Positions 28,575 through 37,545 of a stretch of DNA of 64,000 nucleotides are shown here, piece after piece. Position numbers and translations under genes: made by a program. How positions within the stretch are numbered: position 1 is the first letter of the stretch; every line of letters starts with the position of its first letter. The notes below the pieces were generated by a model. It did not search any database. It was not told the DNA's origin and worked only from the letters and a program-made list of their open reading frames with translations. Where the stretch lies: positions 135,986 through 199,985 of the forward strand of contig JAFEDK010000019.1 of NCBI GenBank assembly GCA_018241665.1, written 5' to 3'. The DNA comes from Pseudomonadota bacterium (GTDB lineage Bacteria > Pseudomonadota > Gammaproteobacteria > Burkholderiales > Rhodocyclaceae).

Positions 28575-29104
28575 TTCTTCGCCTCCTGGGGCGCCTGCTC
28601 CTGCAACTGGAGCGTGCTGATGCGCTCGGTCCATTCACCGCTCGCGTCCTCGACAAGTTCCTTCAAGCTCACGTCGGATTCAGTGATGGCCGTGATCTTC
28701 CCGTAGTTCTGCCCGAGATAATTGCCAACCTTGACCTGGTGGAGCGTTTTGTCCACTGCGATGATTGCGTGGACCTGCCCCTTCTTCATCATCACGCCGA
28801 CCATCCGGAGCGACTCGAGCGGATAGGCCTCGAGGGGCTCCCGGCGCCGGTTGGCGTCGGGGGTGAACAGGGCCGACTTCTTGTCCGGCTCCAGCTTTGC
28901 CGGCTTGAACGGATCGATCAGGCCGCTCCCCTGATACGTCACCACAGAAGCCTGGCGAATCGGCGGCAAGGGCTTGAGGCTGGGCTTCAGGTCTTTCGAT
29001 GCCTCTGCCATCCAGTCGCGCAAGTCCTGCTGCTGGTCGCTACACCCCGCGAGCAGCACCGAAGCCAACAGAGGCACCATCAGAGTCAGTCGCATGATCG
29101 TCAC
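28571..29104 (-). CDS. pilP: Type IV pilus assembly lipoprotein
   Basis: A 177-residue lipoprotein with lipobox LLAGC near residue 21, a proline-rich linker and the PilP homology domain (LEAYPLESLRMVGVMMKKGQ, then VKVGNYLGQNYGKI). It connects the inner-membrane PilMNO platform to the secretin PilQ across the periplasm. Its stop overlaps the pilQ start (ATGA) and its start overlaps the pilO stop. Confidence 0.96.
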   Translation of the reverse strand: MTIMRLTLMVPLLASVLLAGCSDQQQDLRDWMAEASKDLKPSLKPLPPIRQASVVTYQGSGLIDPFKPAKLEPDKKSALFTPDANRRREPLEAYPLESLRMVGVMMKKGQVHAIIAVDKTLHQVKVGNYLGQNYGKITAITESDVSLKELVEDASGEWTERISTLQLQEQAPQEAKK

Positions 29105-29775
29105 TTGCGCGCCTTTTCCTTGGCTTTTTCCCTGCGCAAGGCGGCGACTTCCTCGTCATCCAGGTAACGATAGGTCACCGCCGTCGCGTCGAACTTCAGG
29201 TTGCCTTCCTTGAGCGTTTCGATGGCGATGTCGTTCAGGGTCACGATGCGCGGCATCTGCGCCACATCGCTGACGAACTCGCCGAGGTCGTGGTAATTGC
29301 CCGTCACCCGCACGGCGATCGGCAATTCCGCGTAAAAGTCCTTCAGGCCCTCTGAGCCCGGCTTGAACAGCTCGAACTGCAAACCACGCCCCAGACCGGC
29401 CTGGTTGATGTCGGCCAGCAGGGATTCGATCTCGGAACGGTTAGGCAACTGCTTCAGCAAGGCGCCGAACTGCCGGTCGATCTCGGCCAGTTGCCGCCGG
29501 TACTCGGGCAGATTGACGGCCTGGCGCTTCTTGGACAGCCATTCGTCCTTCAGCGTGATCTCTTCCTTTTCCTTGGAGTCCAAGGCGGTCAGCTGGTCAC
29601 TCCAGTCGAACCACCAGCCCCCGGCGACAATGGCCAGGAAAATCGCAAGCAGTGTCGCAGTCCGGGGAAGCAGGGGCCACTGACCGGGATCGTTGGGATC
29701 CAGGCCCTGGAACTCCCTCGCCAGGGTCTGGACGTCCATCGTCCGGAGCTTTTCGATCGACTCCTTGAGACTCAT
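29101..29775 (-). CDS. pilO: Type IV pilus inner-membrane alignment protein
   Basis: A 224-residue bitopic membrane protein: a cytoplasmic N-terminus, one membrane helix (TATLLAIFLAIVAGGWWF), a coiled-coil region and a ferredoxin-like periplasmic domain (LPIAVRVTGNYHDLGEFVSD). It forms heterodimers with PilN and couples to PilP. The stop overlaps pilP and the start overlaps the pilN stop by 4 bases. Confidence 0.96.
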   Translation of the reverse strand: MSLKESIEKLRTMDVQTLAREFQGLDPNDPGQWPLLPRTATLLAIFLAIVAGGWWFDWSDQLTALDSKEKEEITLKDEWLSKKRQAVNLPEYRRQLAEIDRQFGALLKQLPNRSEIESLLADINQAGLGRGLQFELFKPGSEGLKDFYAELPIAVRVTGNYHDLGEFVSDVAQMPRIVTLNDIAIETLKEGNLKFDATAVTYRYLDDEEVAALRREKAKEKARK

Positions 29776-30377
29776 TGCGGCTTGCCTCCCGCAGCAGCAC
29801 TCCCACCAGCCTTGGGCTTGCCGGCATCCTCCACCTTGGCCCGCTCGATGCTCACATTGAGATTGAACTCACTGACCCGGCGATTGTTCAGGATGGCCGC
29901 CTTGACCTCGACCAGGTCGGCATGTTCGAGGGAGGGCGATGCCTCCAGGTTGCGCATCAGGGTGGAAACCCGCGCGTTCGACTGGGCGTAACCGGTGAGG
30001 TTGATCTTGAGCCCGGCCTGCTTGAGGGTCTTGAGATAGACACCTTCCGGCATCTGGCGAACCAGTTCGTTGAACAGTTGCACGGTTTCCGTACGATTGG
30101 TCTGCAGCGACTCGATGACCTGCTTGCGGGACAGCAACGCCTCTGCCTGCTCCCGCAAGCCCTTGATCTCGACAATCTCCTTGTCGAGCGCGGCGATTTC
30201 CTGCTTGAGGAATGCGTTCTTCGCATCCTGATTGTCCACGTAGCCGGCCAGGACCGAATGCCCGATGAACCACACCACCAGACCGGCGATGGCCACCAAG
30301 GCGGCAAACAGCGCAAACTGCTGCCGGCGCGCCTTGCGCTTCTCTTCCCGATGGGGAAGCAGGTTGATACGGATCAC
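29772..30377 (-). CDS. pilN: Type IV pilus inner-membrane protein, PilM-binding
   Basis: A 201-residue bitopic protein. The N-terminal MIRINLLPHREEKR is the conserved PilM-binding peptide. One membrane helix follows (FALFAALVAIAGLVVWFIG), then a coiled coil and a small periplasmic domain (KINLTGYAQSNARVSTLMRN). Its overlap with pilM upstream and pilO downstream shows strict co-expression. Confidence 0.96.
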   Translation of the reverse strand: MIRINLLPHREEKRKARRQQFALFAALVAIAGLVVWFIGHSVLAGYVDNQDAKNAFLKQEIAALDKEIVEIKGLREQAEALLSRKQVIESLQTNRTETVQLFNELVRQMPEGVYLKTLKQAGLKINLTGYAQSNARVSTLMRNLEASPSLEHADLVEVKAAILNNRRVSEFNLNVSIERAKVEDAGKPKAGGSAAAGGKPQ

Positions 30378-31450
30378 GAATCGAACCTCCGCAGGGCCAG
30401 ACCACAGGCGACCAGCAAGGCCGGGGCATCTGCGGCAAGATTCTTGGGCCGCACCTTGGATCCGAGGCTCATGTTCGCAAACGGATTGGCCACCAGGGTA
30501 TCCACCTGGGTACGCCCGGCAACGGTCTCGGCAAGCCCCGGAATGACCGCACAGCCACCGGCGAGGACGATATGGTCCACCTGGTTGAACTGGGTGGAGG
30601 TGAAGAAGAACTGCAAGGCCCGCGACACTTCCAGGGCCATCGCGTCCATGAAGGGGCGCAGCAGATCGGACTCGTAGCTCTCCGGCAAGGAGCCGGTACG
30701 CTTGCCGCTCTCAGCCTCCTCGAGGGACATGCCGAAATGGCGCATGATGTCCTGGGTCAGCAGGAAGCCGCCGAAAGCCTGCTCCCGGGCATACACCTGG
30801 TTGCCATTGCGCAGCACCGACACGTTCATGACATTGGCACCTGCATCGACCAGCGCAATGATCTTGTCCTCGCCCCGGTCGGGCAACTGCTCCTGAACCA
30901 GTTCAAAGGCTGCCAGGGATGCGTAGGACTCGACGTCCATCACCAGCGCCTTGAGGCCGGCGGCCTCCGCCGCAGCCACCCGGTCCTCGACCTTTTCCTT
31001 GCGGGACGCGGCGATCAGTACCTCGTCCTCGTCTGCATTGGAGGCAGCCGGACCGATGACCTGGAAATCGAGATTCACCTCGTCCAGGGCGAAGGGGATG
31101 TACTGGTTGGCCTCCGACTCGACCTGCACTTCCAGTTCCTGGTCGCGCAAGCCTGCCGGCAGGATGATCTTTTTGGTGATGACCGCCGATGCAGGCAAGG
31201 CCAGCGCCACGAAGCGGGTCGCTGTCCCGAGCCGGCGCCAGCCGCGCCGGATGGCATCGGAGACCGCTTCGAGATTGACGATGTTGCCATCGGAAACCGC
31301 CTCCCGCGGAAGCGCTTCAATGGCGTACCGCTCGACCCGATAGCCGCCGCCCGAGACGGTGGACAATTCCACCATCTTGACCGAGGACGACGAAATGTCG
31401 ACTCCGATCAAAGGGCGCGCCCGAGGGCTCAAAAAGGAGAGGTCAATCAC
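30374..31450 (-). CDS. pilM: Type IV pilus actin-like ATP-binding protein
   Basis: A 358-residue cytoplasmic protein with the actin/FtsA-like fold: LIGVDISSSSVKMVEL (phosphate 1), VVD-like MDVESYASLAAFEL and IALVDAGANVMNVSVLRNG (phosphate 2), and a C-terminal ILAGGCAVIPGLAETV adenosine motif. It anchors the PilNO complex at the inner membrane. It is the first gene of the pil operon, transcribed divergently from the penicillin-binding protein gene, as in many proteobacteria. Confidence 0.96.
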   Translation of the reverse strand: MIDLSFLSPRARPLIGVDISSSSVKMVELSTVSGGGYRVERYAIEALPREAVSDGNIVNLEAVSDAIRRGWRRLGTATRFVALALPASAVITKKIILPAGLRDQELEVQVESEANQYIPFALDEVNLDFQVIGPAASNADEDEVLIAASRKEKVEDRVAAAEAAGLKALVMDVESYASLAAFELVQEQLPDRGEDKIIALVDAGANVMNVSVLRNGNQVYAREQAFGGFLLTQDIMRHFGMSLEEAESGKRTGSLPESYESDLLRPFMDAMALEVSRALQFFFTSTQFNQVDHIVLAGGCAVIPGLAETVAGRTQVDTLVANPFANMSLGSKVRPKNLAADAPALLVACGLALRRFDS

Positions 31451-31567
31451 AAAAAGTCCTGAATTTTCTTTATGTTAGACGCAATACCAACAAACTACTT
31501 GAGATCCTAACAACAACCATGACAAGTGTAAAGGTAAGGCCCGGCAGGATAGCCGATTGCATATCAG

Positions 31568-31594
31568 GCGACAAACTGGCCCTCCTCGTATAAT
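31568..31594 (+). promoter_or_regulatory. Promoter for the penicillin-binding protein gene
   Basis: A perfect TATAAT (31589-31594) is preceded by GCGACA (31568-31573, 4/6 to TTGACA) with a rather short 15-bp spacer. Transcription would start near 31601, about 24 nt before the ATG at 31625. It lies in the divergent region shared with pilM. Confidence 0.6.
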
Positions 31595-31624
31595 GCGACA
31601 CTTTCTTCCGCTCGCCGCCCCCGT

Positions 31625-33901
31625 ATGCGCTGGGTACTCTACCCCTTCATCGCGATCATCGGCCTGTTGGCCATCGGCCTCGCCATCCTTGCCCTGGCCG
31701 TGGCCTTTGCCTGGCCAACCCTCCCCTCGCTGGAGGCCCTGACCGACTATCACCCCAAGATTCCGCTGCGTGTATATACCGCCGACGGCGCCCTGATCGG
31801 CGAATACGGCGAGGAACGCCGCGCCTTCATCCGCATCCAGGATGTCCCCGCCGTCCTCAAGCACGCCATCCTGGCCGCTGAGGACGACCGCTTCTACCAG
31901 CACTCCGGCGTCGACTTCGTCGGCGTTCTGCGTGCCGCCGGCGCCAACCTCGCCACCGGCAGCAAGCGCCAGGGCTCGTCAACGATCACCATGCAGGTGG
32001 CGCGCAACTTCTTCCTGACCCGCGAGAAGACTTACTCCCGCAAGCTCTACGAGATCCTGCTGGCGTTCAAGATCGAACAGAACCTCAGCAAGGACCAGAT
32101 CCTCGAGGTCTATATCAACCAGATTTACCTGGGCCGCCGCGCTTACGGCTTCGCTGTCGCCTCCCAGACCTATTTCGGCAAATCCATCCACGACCTTAAT
32201 GTTCCGGAGGCGGCAATGCTCGCCGGCCTGCCGAAAGCGCCGTCCGCCTACAACCCGGTGGTCAATCCGAAGCGCGCGGCCCTGCGCCAGCAGTACGTAC
32301 TGCGCCGCATGACCGAGCTGGGCTTCATCTCCGAGACGGAACACCAGCAGGCCGTCAATGCGCCCCTGAAAGTCGTCACTGGCCCGGCCGACTTCGGCGG
32401 CAGCGCCGACTACGTGGCGGAAATGGCCCGCCAGATCGCCTTCGAGCAGTTCAAGGAAGACGCCTACACACGCGGCATCAAGGTCATCACGACGATAAAC
32501 AAGGCCGAACAGGATGCCGCCTACCGAGCACTGCGCCGCGGCGTCATGGACTACGACCGCCGCCACGGCTACCGGGGCGCCGAGGGCTACGTGGACCCAA
32601 CCCGGACCAGCACTGAGCAGACCGAGGCAATGGACGAAGTCCTGGCCGAGACGCCGGACTACGACGATCTGCAGGCCGCCATCGTGACCCAGGCAGGCAA
32701 CGGCACCGTCACCGCCTACCGCTATGGCGAGACGATCCGCATCAGCGGCGAAGGCCTGCGCTTTGCAGCCGCGATGCTCAGCGACAAGGCCCCCCCCAAC
32801 AAGCGTATCCGGCCGGGCGCCATCATTCGCGTGGTACACGCGGAGACCCGCTGGGAAATCAGCCAGCTGCCGGAAGTCGAAGGGGCCCTGAGCGCCGCCG
32901 ACCCCCGTACCGGCGCGATCCGTGCGCTGGTCGGCGGCTTCGACTTCAACCGCAACAAATTCAACCACGTCACCCAGGCCTGGCGCCAACCGGGCTCCAG
33001 CTTCAAGCCCTTCATCTATTCGGCAGCCTTCGAGAAGGGCTACGGCCCCAACAGCGTGGTCGACGACTCGCCGATCTCCTTCCCCGCCGGAGAAACCGGC
33101 AGCCAGGCCTGGGAGCCGAAGAACTACGACGGCAAGTACGACGGGCCGATGTCCCTACGCTCGGCACTGGCCCGCTCGAAGAACATGGTGTCGATCCGCC
33201 TGCTGAAGTCCATCGGACCGCGCTATGCCCAGGACTACGTCACCAAGTTCGGCTTCGATGCCGAACGCCACCCGGCCTACCTGACCATGGCCCTCGGCGC
33301 AGGCTCCGTCACGCCATGGCAGATGCTGCGCGGCTACTCGGCATTTGCCAACGGCGGCTATCGGGTCGAGCCCTATCTGGTGAAGGAGATCCAGGACGAG
33401 ACCGGCAAGGTGCTGGCCCGCGTCGACCCACCGGTAGCCGGCGAGACCGCAGAGCGGGCCATCGACGAGCGCAATGCCTACCTGATGGATTCGATGCTGA
33501 AAGACGTGGTCCGCCGCGGCACCGCCGCCAAGGCCCTGGTCCTCAAGCGCGGCGACCTGGCCGGCAAGACCGGCACCACCAACGAGTATGTGGACGCCTG
33601 GTTCTGCGGTTACCAACCGACCGTCGTCGCGGTGGCCTGGATCGGCTTCGACCAACCGCGCAAGCTCGGCAGCGGCGAGACCGGCGGCACAGCGGCCCTG
33701 CCGATGTGGATCAACTACATGCGCAAGGCCCTCGACGGCGTACCCGAGAGCTATCCGACCCCGCCGGACGGCCTGATCCGCATCCAGCCGGAAGGCAGCG
33801 CCACCGAAGAGCTGATCTACAAGGAGAACCTGCCGGCGGCACCGACGGAGACGCCGCAGGAGCCGACCAGCCCGCCGGCGGAAGAAGCCCCGCGCAACTA
33901 G
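31625..33901 (+). CDS. mrcA: Class A penicillin-binding protein 1a
   Basis: A 758-residue bifunctional peptidoglycan synthase (also called ponA). An N-terminal membrane anchor is followed by a glycosyltransferase-51 domain (AAEDDRFYQHSGVD, QGSSTITMQVARNFFL). The transpeptidase domain has the serine motif SSFK, SKN and KTGTT, in the right order. An OB-like insert separates the two. The C-terminus is Pro/Glu-rich (TETPQEPTSPPAEE). Divergent placement to pilM is a conserved arrangement. Confidence 0.96.
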   Translation: MRWVLYPFIAIIGLLAIGLAILALAVAFAWPTLPSLEALTDYHPKIPLRVYTADGALIGEYGEERRAFIRIQDVPAVLKHAILAAEDDRFYQHSGVDFVGVLRAAGANLATGSKRQGSSTITMQVARNFFLTREKTYSRKLYEILLAFKIEQNLSKDQILEVYINQIYLGRRAYGFAVASQTYFGKSIHDLNVPEAAMLAGLPKAPSAYNPVVNPKRAALRQQYVLRRMTELGFISETEHQQAVNAPLKVVTGPADFGGSADYVAEMARQIAFEQFKEDAYTRGIKVITTINKAEQDAAYRALRRGVMDYDRRHGYRGAEGYVDPTRTSTEQTEAMDEVLAETPDYDDLQAAIVTQAGNGTVTAYRYGETIRISGEGLRFAAAMLSDKAPPNKRIRPGAIIRVVHAETRWEISQLPEVEGALSAADPRTGAIRALVGGFDFNRNKFNHVTQAWRQPGSSFKPFIYSAAFEKGYGPNSVVDDSPISFPAGETGSQAWEPKNYDGKYDGPMSLRSALARSKNMVSIRLLKSIGPRYAQDYVTKFGFDAERHPAYLTMALGAGSVTPWQMLRGYSAFANGGYRVEPYLVKEIQDETGKVLARVDPPVAGETAERAIDERNAYLMDSMLKDVVRRGTAAKALVLKRGDLAGKTGTTNEYVDAWFCGYQPTVVAVAWIGFDQPRKLGSGETGGTAALPMWINYMRKALDGVPESYPTPPDGLIRIQPEGSATEELIYKENLPAAPTETPQEPTSPPAEEAPRN

Positions 33902-33910
33902 CGGGGCTCG

Positions 33911-33941
33911 GAGCCGGTCAGCCTTTCAGGCTGACCGGCTC
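33911..33941. terminator. Hairpin between mrcA and cyaY that overlaps the cyaY 3' end
   Basis: GAGCCGGTCAGCCT (33911-33924) and AGGCTGACCGGCTC (33928-33941) pair perfectly over 14 bp with a 3-nt loop. The genes converge here, and the last seven cyaY codons and its stop lie inside the hairpin. No T-tract follows, so it may act as a barrier or stabiliser more than a classic terminator. Confidence 0.65.
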
Positions 33942-34238
33942 GCCGGCCTGCTCGGTCATGCAGCGGGACAGCACGGCATAGAAATCCGCTCCGTCCCGCG
34001 TGCCGAGCCAGCGCCCGCCGTCCGGGCGAAAATGGAAGCCACCCGACTTGGCAGCCAGCCAGATTTCCCGCGCGGCGCTGTGCCGGTTGACGATGATCTT
34101 GGTGCCATTATCGAACTCCAGCTCGAACACCCCGCCCGGCTTCACCTCATAGTCGAAATCCAGCTCGCAGGCATCCAGCAGGCCCTCCAGGCGCTCCAGT
34201 TCGGCATCCGCCAAGGCATTGAAATCCGCTTCGTCCAT
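33918..34238 (-). CDS. cyaY: Iron-sulfur cluster assembly protein CyaY (bacterial frataxin)
   Basis: A 106-residue frataxin homologue of normal length. It binds iron and tunes IscS-dependent Fe-S cluster assembly. The N-terminal acidic helix (MDEADFNALADAELERLE) carries the iron-binding carboxylates, and the sheet is seen in GTKIIVNRHSAAREIWLAA and GGFHFRPDGGRW. It is divergent to the lptM-lysA pair, a well-known neighbourhood (cyaY, lptM, lysA/dapF). Its C-terminal codons are part of a hairpin. Confidence 0.95.
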   Translation of the reverse strand: MDEADFNALADAELERLEGLLDACELDFDYEVKPGGVFELEFDNGTKIIVNRHSAAREIWLAAKSGGFHFRPDGGRWLGTRDGADFYAVLSRCMTEQAGEPVSLKG

Positions 34239-34285
34239 CGACCCCTCCGTTGTTCTGTTAACATTCCCGTTTTTGCGCGGAACCC

Positions 34286-34474
34286 ATGCGAACCATCGCC
34301 ATTGCCGCCGCGACCTGCGGCCTGCTCGTTCTAGCCGGCTGCGGCATCAAGGGGCCGCTGTACCTCCCGCAAGCACCCAAGCCTGCCGCCAAGCCGGCGC
34401 CGCAGCCCGCCGACGCCACCCCCGCGCAGGGCGGCGATCATAACAAACCCGCTCCCCAGGATTCAGCCAAATGA
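34286..34474 (+). CDS. lptM: Small lipoprotein LptM (YifL-like)
   Basis: A 62-residue lipoprotein: signal peptide, lipobox LAGC and the diagnostic CGIKGPLYLP just after the acylated Cys, then a Pro/Ala-rich tail. LptM assists correct maturation of the LptDE LPS translocon in the outer membrane. It lies directly before lysA, with an ATGA stop/start overlap, exactly as in many proteobacteria. Confidence 0.9.
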   Translation: MRTIAIAAATCGLLVLAGCGIKGPLYLPQAPKPAAKPAPQPADATPAQGGDHNKPAPQDSAK

Positions 34475-35733
34475 CCACCGCACTGCCCGTGCCGACGCTC
34501 GCCGCCGGCCCCGCCGGCCTGACCCTCGAAGGGGTCGCCCTTGCCGACATCGCCGAGCGCTTCGGCACCCCGACCTACGTGTACTCCCGCGCCGCGCTGA
34601 CCGCCGCCTTCGAGGCCTACCAACAGGCTCTCGGCCTGCGCAAGGCCCTCGTCTGCTACGCGGTCAAGGCCAACTCCAGCCTAGGCATCCTGTCGGTGTT
34701 TGCCAAGCTGGGCGCCGGCTTCGACATCGTCTCGGGCGGCGAGCTGGCCCGCGTCCTCGCCGCCGGCGGCGACCCCGGCAAGGTGATCTTCTCCGGCGTC
34801 GGCAAGAGCGTCGCCGAAATGCGCTATGCGCTGGAATCCGGCATCGGCTGTTTCAACGTCGAATCCGCCGCCGAACTGGACCGCCTCAACGAAGTCGCCA
34901 CCAGCCTCGGCAAGCGCGCGCCAATCGCCTTCCGCGTCAATCCGGACGTCAATCCGAACACCCACCCATACATCTCCACCGGCCTGCGCAGCAACAAGTT
35001 CGGCGTGGCCTTCACCGAAGCCCTCGACCTCTACCGCAAGGCGGCCACGCTGCCGAACATCGAGATCAGCGGCATCGACTGCCACATCGGCTCCCAGCTC
35101 CTCGACCCCGCGCCGATGGCCGAAGCGGCCGACAAGATCCTCGGCCTGGTGGACCAGCTCGCCCGCGAAGGCATCAAGCTCGACCACATCGACCTGGGCG
35201 GCGGCCTCGGCATCCGCTACCGTGACGAGGAGCCCCCGACGCCGACCGAATACCTCAAGCCCCTGCTGGAGCGCTTCGCCGGCCGCGACGAAGCGCTGTG
35301 CTTCGAGCCGGGCCGCTCGCTGGTCGGCAACGCCGGCCTGCTGCTGACCCGCATCGAATACCTGAAGCCCGGGGTCGAGAAGAGTTTCGCGATCATCGAT
35401 GCGGCAATGAACGACCTGGCCCGCCCCGCGCTGTACGACGCCTACCACGAGATCGTCGCGGTGGCGCCCCGCGCGGTGCCCGCCACCCGCTACGAAGTGG
35501 TCGGCCCGATCTGCGAGAGCGGCGACTTCCTCGGTCACGACCGCGACCTGTCGGTGGAGACCGGCGACCTGCTGGCGATCCTGTCGGCCGGTGCCTACGG
35601 CATGACGATGAGCTCCAACTACAACACCCGCCCCCGCGCCGCCGAGATCCTGGTGGACGGCGACACGGTGCACGTCATCCGCGACCGGGAAACCCTCGCC
35701 CACCTGCTCGCCGGCGAACGCCCCCTGCCATGA
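34471..35733 (+). CDS. lysA: Diaminopimelate decarboxylase
   Basis: A 420-residue PLP enzyme catalysing the last step of lysine synthesis. The PLP lysine is in CYAVKANSS, and the phosphate-binding and catalytic motifs are HIGSQLLD, DLGGGLGI, EPGRSLVG and CESGDFLG; GAYGM is near the C-terminus. The start overlaps the lptM stop. The gene is followed by a hairpin and a single repeat copy. Confidence 0.96.
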   Translation: MTTALPVPTLAAGPAGLTLEGVALADIAERFGTPTYVYSRAALTAAFEAYQQALGLRKALVCYAVKANSSLGILSVFAKLGAGFDIVSGGELARVLAAGGDPGKVIFSGVGKSVAEMRYALESGIGCFNVESAAELDRLNEVATSLGKRAPIAFRVNPDVNPNTHPYISTGLRSNKFGVAFTEALDLYRKAATLPNIEISGIDCHIGSQLLDPAPMAEAADKILGLVDQLAREGIKLDHIDLGGGLGIRYRDEEPPTPTEYLKPLLERFAGRDEALCFEPGRSLVGNAGLLLTRIEYLKPGVEKSFAIIDAAMNDLARPALYDAYHEIVAVAPRAVPATRYEVVGPICESGDFLGHDRDLSVETGDLLAILSAGAYGMTMSSNYNTRPRAAEILVDGDTVHVIRDRETLAHLLAGERPLP

Positions 35734-35740
35734 ACCATGG

Positions 35741-35776
35741 CAGCTCTTCAGCCCCATTCATGAGGCTGAAGAGCTG
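35741..35776 (+). terminator. Hairpin after lysA
   Basis: CAGCTCTTCAGCC (35741-35753) and GGCTGAAGAGCTG (35764-35776) form a perfect 13-bp stem with a 10-nt loop, 8 bp after the lysA stop. No U-run follows; the repeat core starts right after, which makes it an atypical terminator. Confidence 0.6.
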
Positions 35777-35800
35777 TTGGAGCGAATTCATTCGCCCGCC
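35775..35800. repeat. Dispersed palindromic repeat, single unit (copy B)
   Basis: TGTTGGAGCGAATTCATTCG then CCCGCC is a lone left-type arm of the dispersed repeat. No inverted partner follows within the 100 bp before the next gene, so this is a solo unit. Confidence 0.75.
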
Positions 35801-35906
35801 ACCGCGCAACAGGGCTTCGGACAGGGAATGATGGATTGACTGAAAAAGTGCCGACTACCGAGAGCCCGCACGGCTCATCTGCGCCGGCAATAGCGGAGAC
35901 CTGCTC

Positions 35907-37310
35907 TCAGCCCAGCGGCATCACCGCCGCCCGCCCCGCTGGCGTTTCCAGCCAGCGGACGAGGATACGGTAGATATCGGGGTCGAAACGGCGTTCCGGC
36001 AGAGCTTCAAGCAAACCTTCCAAGGCTGCCTCGTCATCGACACTGCCGAGCAGGCACCACCGGTCCACCACGTGCGCCGCACTGCGCCCGGTATCGGCGT
36101 GATGCTCCCGCACCACCACCGCTCCCGGCCACGGCCAACGCCTGAGGCGCAGGCTTTCGAGCACCTTCAGCAGCCGTTCGTCATGCTGGGCATGGCTTTC
36201 CTTGCCGGCACAGACACCCGCGCATCGACGCGCCTGGTGCGCCAGGCACGCCCCTTCGCTCCAGGGCTCGAGACCGATCCGGCGCGGGCACAGTTTGTAG
36301 AGGCTCGCCAGTTCCCGCAATGCGTTGTCGGCCTCCTTCCGGGTCCGGAAGGTACCGTAGAGGTGCTCCCAGCCGGCCGGATCACCACCGCTCAGCACCT
36401 CCCGCTGCAACACCGGGCCACGCCGGCGCGCCGGGTCGAAACGCAGGCCGAACACCGCGGACGAATCCGCCGGCTGGCGGTTCTCGGCCGGTTTTTCGGT
36501 ACGGACGAGATGCGCCTCGAGCAGCAGGGCGCCCAGTTCTCCGGCGGTCACCCGCCAGTCCACGCGACGGACCTGCTGGACGATCTTGGCTTCACGCCCC
36601 TTCAGCTTGTCGCCCGAAAAATGGCTCATCACCCGCGAGCGCAGGCTGACGCTACGTCCGACGAACAGCGGCGCATCGCCCTCAGCGTAGAAGAGATAGA
36701 CCCCAGGCCCCTCGGGCAGGCCTTCGAGGACCCCCTCGGGCAGACCGGCAGGCCGATTCGGCGCCTTCATGGCCTTGATGATCGCCGCATCGAGCACGCC
36801 GCGCTCGAAGCTCCCCGCCACCTGGCTGACGAACTGGAACAAGGCCTCGGTGTCCCCGAGAGCCCGGTGCCGGGCGGTGCACACCAGCCCGTGGCGCTCG
36901 ATCAGGGCGTCGAGACCATGGCGGTGATGCTGGGGATAGAGGGCACGGGACAGCTTCACGGTGCACAGCACCGGCGCCTCGAAGGTCTGGCCCAGGCGCT
37001 GGAACTCGTTCTTGATGAAGCCGTAGTCGAAGCGCGCGTTGTGGGCAACGAAGATGCAGTCCGCAAACAGCGCGCGAACCCGATCGGCCACCTCGGCGAA
37101 AGGCGGCGCGTCTGCCACCATGTCGTCGGTGATGCCGACCAGGCTTTGGATGTTCGGCGGAATGGCCCGCCCGGGATTGACCAGGGTGGACCACCGCTCG
37201 ACCAGTTCACCCTCTTCGATCCGCAGGATCGCGATTTCGGTGACCCGGTCTTCCACCGGGTTGGCCCCGGTGGTTTCTACGTCGATGAAAGCAAGCTTGG
37301 GAGCGAGCAA
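35907..37310 (-). CDS. DEDD exonuclease fused to GIY-YIG (UvrC/Cho-like) nuclease
   Basis: About 467 residues from TTG 37310. The N-terminal 180 residues are a DnaQ-like 3'-5' exonuclease with FIDVETTG (Exo I), HNARFDYGFI (Exo II) and HRALGDTEAL (Exo III). Near residue 200 a GIY-YIG domain begins (GPGVYLFYAEGDAPLFVGRS, with SLRSRVMSHF), followed by a UvrC/Cho-like tail with CAGVCAGKE. Such fusions are annotated as DNA polymerase III epsilon or excinuclease Cho-like proteins and may act in DNA repair. No ATG gives a sensible N-terminus; TTG lies 7 nt after the DUF3460 stop, so the two are probably coupled. The TTG start is my choice. Confidence 0.85.
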   Translation of the reverse strand: MLAPKLAFIDVETTGANPVEDRVTEIAILRIEEGELVERWSTLVNPGRAIPPNIQSLVGITDDMVADAPPFAEVADRVRALFADCIFVAHNARFDYGFIKNEFQRLGQTFEAPVLCTVKLSRALYPQHHRHGLDALIERHGLVCTARHRALGDTEALFQFVSQVAGSFERGVLDAAIIKAMKAPNRPAGLPEGVLEGLPEGPGVYLFYAEGDAPLFVGRSVSLRSRVMSHFSGDKLKGREAKIVQQVRRVDWRVTAGELGALLLEAHLVRTEKPAENRQPADSSAVFGLRFDPARRRGPVLQREVLSGGDPAGWEHLYGTFRTRKEADNALRELASLYKLCPRRIGLEPWSEGACLAHQARRCAGVCAGKESHAQHDERLLKVLESLRLRRWPWPGAVVVREHHADTGRSAAHVVDRWCLLGSVDDEAALEGLLEALPERRFDPDIYRILVRWLETPAGRAAVMPLG

Positions 37311-37317
37311 AGCCCGC

Positions 37318-37506
37318 TCAGCTTTCGGTCGAGTAGGGGTAAGGCTTCTGGGCGACGCGGCCGTCTGCGTACTGGCGCTGGGTTTCCAGGTCCTGCGGCT
37401 TGTCCCACCACAGGGCACGGCCCTTCTTCTGCTCCTCGACCTGCTCCGGATGCTTCTCCATCCATTCGCGCATGAACTTGGTGTGCTCGGATTCGTAACC
37501 TGCCAT
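37318..37506 (-). CDS. DUF3460 family protein
   Basis: A 62-residue protein, MAGYESEHTKFMREWMEKHP at the N-terminus and a conserved GRALWWDKPQD in the middle, matching the short betaproteobacterial DUF3460 family as I know it. Function is unknown. GGGAG lies 7 nt before the ATG. It sits between spoT and the exonuclease/GIY-YIG gene on the same strand. Confidence 0.85.
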   Translation of the reverse strand: MAGYESEHTKFMREWMEKHPEQVEEQKKGRALWWDKPQDLETQRQYADGRVAQKPYPYSTES

Positions 37507-37545
37507 GTGGATCTCCCTTTATAAGCGGCGTGGATTCTAGCAGCC

